NCBI GenBank assembly: GCA_019677205.1
Contig: JAAMXY010001060.1
Coordinates: 7,873 to 23,943 of the forward strand
Length of the DNA: 16,071 nt
Origin: Pinguiococcus pyrenoidosus
Taxonomy: Eukaryota > Sar > Pinguiophyceae > Pinguiochrysidales > Pinguiochrysidaceae
Direction of reading: 5' to 3'
The notes under the pieces are model-generated. The model saw nothing but the letters and a program-made list of their open reading frames with translations. It was not told the DNA's origin and searched no databases. Shown here in pieces: positions 6,192 through 14,822 of the stretch (positions are counted from its first letter, which is position 1; every line of letters begins with the position of its first letter). The position numbers and the translations under genes are program-made.

Positions 6192-7645
6192 ATGTGGGGT
6201 CTGCAGCTCCGTTTCGACGCGGACGAGGAGATCGCCGAAGGCGAAGACGCCGTCTTACCGGACAGAGGTTTTCTGAGGTACGATGCTTCACGTGGCTTCT
6301 GCTTGGTTTCGTCAGGTTGTCCGAAAGAGAGACGCACTCAGCCAATCCTCGCTTCCAACGCCGCAGTGAAGACGAGCCCAGAGCGTCCACTGGGCCGACT
6401 AGGCAACTGCCTCGCGCAGACGAAGTGAATAGAGAGAGCGAGGAACTGCAGAGGACACTGAAGCAAAGGCTTTACGCCGTCGAGCTGGAGATCGCGAGCA
6501 GTGCAGAGAGCTGGACGCTCGAAGAGCGGGTGAATTACGTCGAGGATGCCGTCGAGAGGCTCCGGGAATGGGAAGCTGCTGGCATCCTGGCGCGCGAATG
6601 TGGGCCTTTCGAAGCGAGCTTTCTCGAAACGTTGTCACTGCTCTACGGATTGCAAGGCCAGCTCTCGAAGAGAAAGGTTGTCGCGGAGAGGCTGCTGGCG
6701 ATCTACGAGGAGGCGAAGAGCGAGGCCAAAGTCGCACAAGTGCTGCGCTCGCTCTTGCACATCTATGCGGAGCTTTTCGAGCCGCGAAACGCTGTCGCGT
6801 GCTTTGAGAGGATCGTCCGGGAGGAGCCGGGAGGACTCCAAGCGGTGCCGAACCACTATCTGAGCATCGCGGCGCGAGAGTACAGTCGGATGGGCGACTT
6901 TGAGAAGGCCTGGGCGCTGCTCCGGAAGGTGTCGGAGACATTTCCTGCTGCGATGCGAACGGGGAGTTTGCTGCGCCAAGCGGAGGTCGCGACCCTTCGA
7001 CGAGACTTCTCGAAAGCCCTCGCGTACGCTGAGCAGAGCCTGGAGAACATCCACAGGAGTAGTGAGCGACGGGGCGCCGAGGCCTTTGCTTACCAGATCC
7101 TAGGCCGAATCTACACGGAGATGCGAGACTTTCAAAGCGCCCGCGCGGCGCTGGAGCGAAGCATCCAGCTCTGCCGCACCGAAGAGAACCGACCTGCTGA
7201 AGCCCGCGGCCTTGTCGCCCTGGGGCGCCTGCGAACGGCGATGGGGCGGAGTAGAGAGGCCATCAACTGCCTCACAGACGCCTTGCAGATCAGCAGAGAA
7301 GTGGGAGAGCTGTTCTGCGAGGGCGAGGCGTCGAAGGGCCTCGGCGACGCTTTCGTCGCCGTCGACGACGCGGACGCAGCCTGGAGGCACTTTGGCGACG
7401 CGCTGACAGTGGCCCGAGGCCGTGGATTCAGATACTTGGAGGCGGGCACCCTCGTCAGCAGCGCCATGTTGTCGTTGGCCAAGAATCGACCGAGGGAGGC
7501 CGTCGGCCCGCTCAGGGACGCCCTGGAGATTTATCGCGAGACGAAGCAGGCGTTCTGGGAACAGCACACCATCGGACAGCTCAGCTGCGCTTTGGAACGC
7601 ACTGGCGAAGCGCAAAAAGGAAGAAATTCGGCGTTGAAGGCATAG
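6192..7645 (+). CDS. TPR-repeat protein (putative 38-nt intron)
   Basis: Scaffold-type protein of about 471 residues built from eight or nine tetratricopeptide repeats (about 127-460), with typical repeat cores such as AREYSRMGDFEKAWALL, LGRIYTEMRDFQSARAALE and LGRLRTAMGRSREAINCL. TPR arrays bind partner peptides; the partner is unknown. The TPR frame is open upstream to 6074 but starts there with GTG, and its first in-frame ATG lies inside the array near 6889. A better start is the ATG at 6192 (A at -3), which opens another frame with an acidic segment and joins the TPR frame through a GT-AG intron at 6278-6315. That intron is 38 nt long and restores the correct phase exactly. Exons are then 6192-6277 and 6316-7645. 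Without it, the leader would be a run of seven arginines plus hydrophobic sequence, which looks non-coding. The short intron is the weak point; a far upstream exon is the alternative. Confidence 0.75.
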
Positions 7646-7996
7646 GATTCAAACGCGCCAAGGCACTGCATAAGTTGTTCGCGTTTCTTTGTTCAAGTAA
7701 GACCGTCCTTGTCAATGGCTGCTTGGCAGCGCTACTTTCCAGGACGCCGGCTACGGGCCCGCCAAGGGTTTGGAGGGGTGGGGGTTGGGCCTGTGTGGAA
7801 AGCGCTTTGTTCCGGAAGCCAAAAACCAGCATGCAACGTTGCCGTGATGAGGAAGCAAATCAACTAGAAGCCTCCAAACCGGCTATCGCGAGAGTACTCG
7901 TACACGCCGCTCAAGAACACATTGTAGATCTCGACACCAATTTTCAACAGCCTTTGTGCAAGTGGGACGTCGCCTTGGCGGCATGACGCTTCTGAA
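7646..7996. other. Intergenic region between convergent genes
   Basis: The spacer between the stop codons of the TPR gene and the ClC gene holds the two facing 3' UTRs. It is slightly richer in A and T than the genes. A G-rich run lies at about 7774-7789 (GGAGGGGTGGGGGTTGGG). No gene, repeat or RNA is supported. Confidence 0.6.
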
Positions 7997-9894
7997 CTAG
8001 GGCTTGGTCGGAGCCTTGAAGAGGTTCTCCTCGTCATCGCTCGAGTTCTCGCACTCGTCGTCGAACGTGTATCCAAGCGTCTCCCCGACCTGCAACAGGG
8101 GATCTTCCAAGTGCATGGACTGCAGGCTTTGCTTGCTGCCTTCCACAGAGTCCTGATCCGCGTCCTCGGTGAGGCCCGCCTCCAGCTCCTCGGCCCGCGA
8201 CAGAATGCGCTGTATCATCCCGAAGCCACAGTTCGTCAGCCAGGCCGTGATGGACGCAGCAAAGACAGCGGCACTCCGGCTCGGCCCGAGAACGAACACG
8301 TACTCCGCTGTGAGCGCCATGGTGAAGGGAATGGGCGCGAAGGCCACAGGGACTGCAGAGAAGAGGCACGGGACCGTGAGACTCCACGGCAGCCCTGGGA
8401 AGTAGTACGACAGGAGCTGCCCGAGGCAGCACCCGATGAACATGCAGGGCAGGATCTGACCGCCGACGAATCCAAAGCCGAGCGAAAAGCCAAGCAGGAA
8501 GATCTTGGACAGCAGGGTGTACCAAAGCTGCCGAGCTCCGTACTGGTGGACCCCGTTCGTGAGGAGGGACTCGATCTGAACGAAGCCGTCGCCGAAGGTG
8601 AGGGGCAGAGCCTTGCCGATCAGGCCGACCACCGCGCCCGCCATCAAGTGCAGAAGCAAGCTGGCGAGCCGGTATGGCAACCCTCTGGCGACAAGGCGGC
8701 CCAGTATCCTATCGTTGAGCTTCTTTGCGGCGCCGATCCAGGCCACCGTGACCAGCCCCACCAGGCCTCCCATGATCCCCAGGCCGAAGCCGCTCATGAG
8801 AAAGTAGGGCTTCCACTCAAACTGCTTCGGATCTCCATCCTCCAGCTTCTCGACGTATTCCGCGTCGTAGAGGCCCACGGAGATCGACTTCTTCTCTAGG
8901 TACGTGCTGCTCAGAAGCCCGTAGTAGACGATGAAGGCGGCCGTTGCCGCAAATCCCATCAGAGCAACCTGTTCCATCCAGTCGTGGCTGGGCGCCGGGC
9001 TTGGCGTCTGGGAGAAGGGCCCCGCGGAAAGAAAGCGGCTGTCCGACTCCGCCGAGGGATTCATGCGAGACTGACCGCGCTTGACAGATCGCGGGGTCGC
9101 CAAGAGCGACTCTGGAGGGGAGCTGAGGCTGCTGGACGCGGTGGACCCGCCCGCTTTGGGCCGGATGGCGCCGCCGGAGACGTGGGTGACCATATACAGC
9201 TCGTGGATCATCATGATCGATATCATCGGCGTGGGCAGGATGGCGCCCATCGCTGCCGCCATGCAGACGAGCAGCGAGATGCTGCGGCGATTCTCCACGT
9301 CCGGGCGACGGCCACCGAGGATCATGCCAATCGCTCCTCCTAACGTGCCGAGCGCCGCCTCGGGTCCGACAGTAGCCCCGGCCCCGAGGCTGACCGCAGA
9401 CGCCAGGACGACCCACGGCGCGCCGGTCACGTCCGTGTGCAGGGTCTTGACCTCTCGGAAGAGCCCAAGCACCTCGTCCGGGAACCAGGGCAGCTGCTTG
9501 ATGACCCAGACGATGAAGGCCCCAGAGGTGGTGTAGGCCACCCAGATGAACTTCCCGTCGCCGATCTGCCAGTCCGCATCGTCGAGGCGCTCCTTGTAGC
9601 TGGGACCCGTCCACTGGTCGAAGGTCCACTCCCAAAAGTTGGAGAACGCGAGGCCCGCAAGGCCCATGACCAGGCCCCCAAACGTCGCGATCAACGCGCT
9701 CATCCAGAACGTCTGCGGCGTCAGAGATGCACATCAAAGCTTTGGTGAGCTTTTCCTTCGAGACGCCTCCTGCCTTGCGCTTCCACAACCCAGACTGGCC
9801 TTACCCGAGTGGCTGCGAAGGGAACGCCAAAGAGTTCTTTTACATCCTGCATCCGCCGCCGCTCGAGCTCCTCCTGCATTCGGACCTTCTCCAT
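7997..9894 (-). CDS. ClC-type chloride channel or Cl-/H+ antiporter (spliced)
   Basis: Polytopic membrane protein of about 601 residues in the ClC family, which moves chloride through plasma or organelle membranes. Exon 1 (9894-9805) encodes a charged 30-residue N-terminus; the 92-nt intron 9804-9713 (gtaagg...gccgcag) is phase 0; exon 2 (9712-7997) holds the rest. Key sequences are GAGATVGPEAALGTLGG around 140-157, where Glu148 matches the gating glutamate of the GxEGP motif, FGDGFVQIESLL, and GGQILPCMFIGCCLG around 447, the family's GxFxP-type motif. The usual GSGIP motif is not recognisable. A Ser/Pro/Thr-rich insertion (about 219-273) splits the membrane core. The C-terminus is a short acidic tail without the paired CBS domains of most eukaryotic members, which gives it a prokaryote-like architecture. 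Whether it is a channel or an exchanger cannot be read from the sequence. Confidence 0.88.
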
Positions 9895-10671
9895 GGCTCT
9901 GCTCAAGCTTCTTCGCTCGCCAAGCACCTCGTGTATCCCCCTCTCGCTCTATCTAAAAGGTGACATGCGCCAGAGAGCACTGTGTGGCGCGACGCAAGCG
10001 CGGTCGCATCGATTCTTGGGGGGACATGTTGAGTTGCCGCGCGCAGAGCGGTTTGCGCTCTTGATGTTGGAGTGCTGTACGACGGCTGAACGAAGGAATC
10101 AAAAAAGAGCCATGTCACGAGTATCGAAATCGATCATTTTGCACCGCAGTGCTGCGTACGTTTCCAGTTCGCGAAACCGTCGGGCATGGACGCCCTCTCC
10201 TTCCGCCTCCGGAGCACCCCGGAAGGCACGGAGACAGCCGTCGCCTCCCAATTGGCGGAAACGCGCCGAATCAGAATTCGGCCTATTTTCAAAAATTTTA
10301 ATTCGACCCATGACCCACTCCCATCAGCTTAGCGCCAGCTCGTGCCTTATCCTCCGCCAACAAAGCCTTCCGTAGGCTGGATACATCTTCGTGCTGTCCA
10401 CTGCACAAGTCCGTGCGGAAGACGTGCGCTGCCGCCGTGCCCTGGTGATTCGCACGAGAAGCTGTCGACTTCCTCGGCCATCTCGTGCAGTATGCTGCCG
10501 GATTGTGAGCTGCGCTAAGAAGTCCAGCTCTCGAGATCCCGACGGTCGACCGCGCGAAAGGAGACCATCTCGCTCATCGCCTTGGGAACGCACCGATTGC
10601 ACTGCCCCGGAGAACGGACGCTGCCAGACTGCGTGCGAGGCTGTCCTCGGCAGTTTTGCAGAGGAAAGGCC
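9895..10671. promoter_or_regulatory. Divergent promoter region, ClC / lipase-GTPase genes
   Basis: These 777 bases separate the start codons of the minus-strand ClC gene and the plus-strand lipase-GTPase gene. Most of the sequence is GC-rich with no recognisable element. An AT-rich island at about 10283-10301 (CAAAAATTTTAATTC) is the clearest compositional break and could mark a core promoter. Overlapping open frames here on both strands are low-complexity and match no family. A 5' non-coding exon of either gene could lie here. Confidence 0.4.
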
Positions 10672-13600
10672 ATGGAGGCGTCCACAACAGGTACTCACTG
10701 CGCAGCTCGAATAGCCTCCAAAGACGCCCAAACGCCAACTAGCTCCTTTCCGCTCTCGGCGGCAGTTGCGGATGTGGAAGCGCTGGAGCGGCTCTTTGCG
10801 GACCTGGGCTTGAGCGCCGACGAGAATGCGAGCTGTCGAGAGGCGTTGCAAAACGTGTACAACTGCGAGAGCGTAGTCGACCTGCGACACCACTATCGCA
10901 GAGAAGGCGATGCGGTGATTGGGTACATGAACTTTCCCAAGGCTCGGCAGGAAGCCTTGGCAGCGCTCCGAGAAGAGCTTTCCAAGCCCGCGGTCTACCT
11001 CTCGCAAGCGGAGCTGCAGGTGGCGGTGGAACTATGCTCCTTTGCCACGTTTGTCTATCAGGACAGGGCGTTCCTCAAGCGCGTCGAAGAGTTCTGCGAC
11101 AAGTATGGCGTGACCTCCATCGACTTCTCGGAGACCACGGGCGAAACCAAGCAGAAGAGCGTCATCGCTATCCTGCCCATCGAGGAGAAGCAGACCGTGC
11201 TGTGGGCCTTCGCAGTGCCGAGGCTCGCAGGAGATCGCATCAAGGTGAGGCAAACGAGATCCTAGAGAGCTGAGAACCCCTGCTGAGAACCCCTGCTGAG
11301 AACCCCTGCCGAGAACCCCTGCTGAGAACCCCGGAGGACCTCCACGCGTTTCCTATCTGACTCCATTTTTCCCGCCTGGCAGGATTTGGACGTCTTGCCG
11401 GCAGTCTGCGACAAGTTTTGTGGCCGCGTGCAGGACAATCTACTGAGGCGTAGCGAGGAGCAGCTGGTGGAAGCGGTGGTGCGCGCGGCCGCCACCCTTG
11501 GGGCGCGACGCATTGTGACCTGCGGCCATTCCTACGGTGGCGCGGTGGCGCATTTGGTCGCGCTGCAGATTCTGAAAGACCAAGATCGGTACCACGATTC
11601 CTACAAGCCGGGGGAAGAGGGCGTGTCGTCTGTGTCGTTTGGGGCGCCCTTGTACGCCGACGAAGGAGTCGCGAACGCTTGCGCTGAGCGGAAATGGGAA
11701 GGCAAGCTGGTTCACATCGTGCGCTCGGTGGATCCGCTTCCGATGCTGAACAATGTTGGAGAAGCGATCCGCGCTTATCTCCAAGAGAACATTGGAGGAC
11801 TCGAGGAAGAGGCCTTCAAAGCCCTTGGCATCATCAATTGCCTCCCCGACGTCGTGCGGGCGTACGTGGGCGGTGTGGAGGAGCTGGCCGTCCGAAGCAT
11901 TCGGCGCGGCAAGGACGCGGCGGAGCTTCTGGAGGCGAATGGCGAGCTCCTGGCTGCTTTGGAGGCTTCGCTGATCTACAGACCCGTGGGGCTGTTCCTC
12001 TTCGTGGATGGTGATTCGCCGGAAGCGGGTGTTACGTACGAGCCAACGATCGATAAGGCGGTCATCACAGAGCGGCTGGACCCTTTCCTCGGCCAAGGGA
12101 AGGACGGATCTCCAGTGGCGTCGATGCTCACGGACGAGTCGCAGAGTGCGCACCTGTTGTCGTCCTACGCCCGTGTCCTCCAAGCACCCTTCCGTGGGTG
12201 CGCTTCCACGGCCTGTGTCCAGGACGCGCTGCAGCCAAGCGTCAAGAGCGAAAAGCAGCACACCGATCTGGTGGGGACCGGCGAAGGAGCCTTCAATTCT
12301 ATTATGACTTTCGAAGTGCGGCAGAAGGCGGTGACGGAATGCTGCCTGAACCAGCAGTCGCGCGTGTATGCGATCCCCTGCACGAATGGTCAGTATGTGC
12401 AGCCAAGTGGGGTGGAGGTTGACTATACCGGGCCTGCCATCGCCTGGCGAAAGCTCGTGGACGTGTCACAGCCTCTGCAGGTGGTCACACGGGGCGGCGA
12501 GCTGTGGATCGTTGAGCAGTTGGTGCCGGATGCGGAGGGCTGGGACTCGCCGCCGGATCGACGGATTCGCGTACGGGTTCGGTCAAGCACTCGGGATGTG
12601 AGGCATGTGCGGGAGGCAGGCGACGTTGAGGTGTACATCGAGCCTCGCCATTGCCGCGTCGTGAAGAACACGTCTGGCAGAACCACGCCGACGTGGCGAT
12701 CCTGGCTGGATGACTTCTTCCTCTTGCGCTTGGTGAAGATGTCCTGGGCCCTGTGCCATCATCAGGAGCTTCTGTTCTCCAGAACCTCAGACGGGAAGAC
12801 TAGAGAGCGACTGCAGCAGAAAGCGGAGCTACCCAAGATCCTTGACGAGCTGCAGGACATCATCAGCCACGCCGCGGACGTTGAAGACTACTTCGACGCG
12901 GAGGAGATGCCTGCGCTTCGGAAGTGCCTGACGCTCGACCTCTCCGACCCCGAGAAGTCCTTCGATGCCGTGGGACACAACTTGTTCCCGATCCTCCGCA
13001 AGGCGATCGCTTGGCTAGCCGCGGAGAAGGGACTGAAAGTCGCCTCGGACGTCGACGCGAACCGACTTCTGGAGAGCTCCTCCCTTCTGAAGGGCAAAGA
13101 TGACGGGCCCGCTGCGGTTGCGCAAGGGATGACGGTGCTTGGCCTCCTTGGCACGCCTTCGCATCCACCAGTGGTGCCGCTGAAGTCCGCGCTGCGCATC
13201 TGGTTGCAGAGCGACGGTGTCCCCTTCGTTTACACGAGCGCGGCAGATGCTGGAGAAGACTGTGCCAACGCATACGTCGATTTTTGTGGCCAGCTCCTGA
13301 ACGCGGCGCGGCGAGTGGAGCAGCCGACCTTCGGCTACACTTGCGAGGATCTCGAGCACCACGTGTGTGCTCTCCTGGCGCGATTCTCCGACCTTTACAG
13401 CAAGGACCGAGCAGGCGGTCCTCCCAAGACCGGTCTCAATCTTGATAGCTACATATCGCTGCTGAACCGCACGGATCGCGAGTTCCCTTTCCAACCGTTC
13501 CACAGCTCGAAGTTCAACGCCAACATGCTGCCGTGGTCAAGCCTCGACACGCGCACGAGACGGGTCGTTGAAGAGCACGTCAACGCGATTCGGCTGATCC

Positions 13601-14501
13601 ACAAGCTCAGGAAGATGCTCGACCTGAAAGTCGTCGCCGTCATTGGTCGCCAGGACGTGGGGAAGACGACGATGGTTAACCAGCTGCGACGCGCGATGGA
13701 TCTGGAGGGTGTAGCCGAGCCGATGGGCCATGACGTCCACACCTTGAGCACCAAGGTGTACAAGGTGAGCCTCTGCATGCGTCGCTTTGGGTCGCCGCAC
13801 TCTGGTGTTCAATGATGGCAACTGCTAACCCGTCTCTCCTCCTGTGTCAGCTCTCGGACGAGTGCATCCTCCTCGACACCCCCGGTGTAGACAGCGTCCA
13901 ACAGTCCGTCCGTGATCAGTTCGTTCACACCGCGCGGATCGTCGCGGACGTCTTCCTCTACATTCGGCAGGGCGTGTCGGACTTCAACGACCACGACATC
14001 GAGGTTCTGACGCAAGCGCTGGACGTGAATGGCTTTCAGAGCCGGCCGCACATATGCATCTGCATGAACAAGATCGGGTCGAGTCTTGAGCACGTGGACG
14101 GTGTCTATACGAAGGAGGAGCTAGAGGGGATGATTGCGTCGATGAGGAATGTCCTGCGAACGCAGTACACGCTCTCGGCGCTCAATAAATTTCATGTTGA
14201 CCTTTCAAGGGCGGATGGGGAGCTCGCTGACGCGGTCGAGCAGTTCGTGCACGAGAAGATGAAGAACGTACAGTTCGTGTACACGGATCTTCTCTTCGAC
14301 TCGGAGCGGCTTCGCGCCAAGGGAATCGAAGAAATCACGTGGACAGCCATGGAGATCGCCACTTACTTGGAAGCTGTCCTGTCGGGCTGGGATCAGGCTG
14401 ACGAATTGACGTCCATGTTCGTCGAAGAAGGGAGTGCGAAGGAGGAGGCCACTTTGAGAGTCACGATGGCCATGCAAACTGCCGCGAGCTACTGGCTGTG
14501 A
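10672..14501 (+). CDS. Class-3 lipase fused to dynamin-like GTPase (spliced)
   Basis: Predicted protein of 1201 residues from exons 10672-11244, 11383-13764 and 13851-14501, with phase-0 introns of 138 and 86 nt (gtgagg...ggcag; gtgagc...gctaac...gtcag). Residues about 130-460 are a class-3 lipase (alpha/beta hydrolase): nucleophile elbow GHSYGG with Ser241, probable acid Asp308 in RSVDPLP, and probable His448 in SAHLLSSY, so the triad looks complete. Residues about 460-935 are mostly helical and unrecognised. Residues about 938-1150 are a GTPase: P-loop GRQDVGKTT (946-954), DTPG (994-997) and NKIG (1058-1061), the last lacking the usual aspartate of NKxD. The layout recalls the dynamin/TRAFAC class. 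The proposed role is lipid cleavage or binding coupled to GTP-driven membrane remodelling; this is inference. The ATG at 10672 has a good context (ggccATGg). A GT-AG pair at 10691-10765 (75 nt, in frame) might be an additional intron removing residues 8-31. Confidence 0.85.
11270..11332. repeat. 13-bp minisatellite inside lipase-GTPase intron 1
   Basis: Nearly five tandem copies of CTGAGAACCCCTG fill almost half of the 138-nt intron 11245-11382. One unit has CCGAG in place of CTGAG. The repeat lies between the donor and the CTGACT branch-like sequence near 11357, so copy-number change would alter intron length without touching splice signals. Confidence 0.93.
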
Positions 14502-14822
14502 TTGCGCATGACAGCAAGGGATGGCAAAAGACAACAAGTGACTGCATAAGACCGCAAGTGCACATGACAACAAGTGAAACCCCCATTATCTTCCTGACTA
14601 GCCGAGAGGGGACGGGCCGTGTGCGGGCCACGTCGTCTCCCAGGAACGCCTCTAACAAGCATGGTTCTGGACGCCTTCACGCATCTTCTGTTTCACGGAT
14701 ACACGGGACAAACATGGTAAATAGATTCCGCTTTCCATCGTGCTGCTTTCCTTCCTTCCTTCCTTCCTTCCTTCCTTCCTTCCTTCGTTCACATCTATTG
14801 CGGGGTGCAGCAACGTTGATCA
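14502..14822. other. Intergenic region between convergent genes
   Basis: This spacer holds the facing 3' UTRs of the lipase-GTPase gene and the PKA regulatory-subunit gene. The left part has degenerate ACAACAAGTGA direct repeats (around 14532 and 14567, with a related GACCGCAAGTG between them). The right part contains the TTCC microsatellite at 14748-14786. No gene is supported. Confidence 0.6.
14748..14786. repeat. TTCC tetranucleotide microsatellite
   Basis: Nine perfect TTCC units plus a partial TTC run without interruption, ending at a G at 14787. It is a homopurine-homopyrimidine tract, 37 bases beyond the stop codon of the PKA-R gene, and would be transcribed as GGAA repeats in that gene's 3' region. 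Confidence 0.95.

Noticed and set aside
6074-6315. TPR protein beginning at 6074
   Set aside because: It begins with GTG, and the leader contains seven consecutive arginines and looks non-coding; the ATG at 6192 with splicing is preferred.
8817-9788. Second minus-strand frame (323 codons) overlapping ClC
   Set aside because: Arg/His/Gly-rich shadow; the first part is the ClC intron and the rest is out of frame with the membrane protein.
10324-12261. Minus-strand frames opposite the lipase-GTPase gene (10324-11007 and 11440-12261)
   Set aside because: Antisense shadows without motifs; the sense strand carries the lipase elbow and conserved splice sites.
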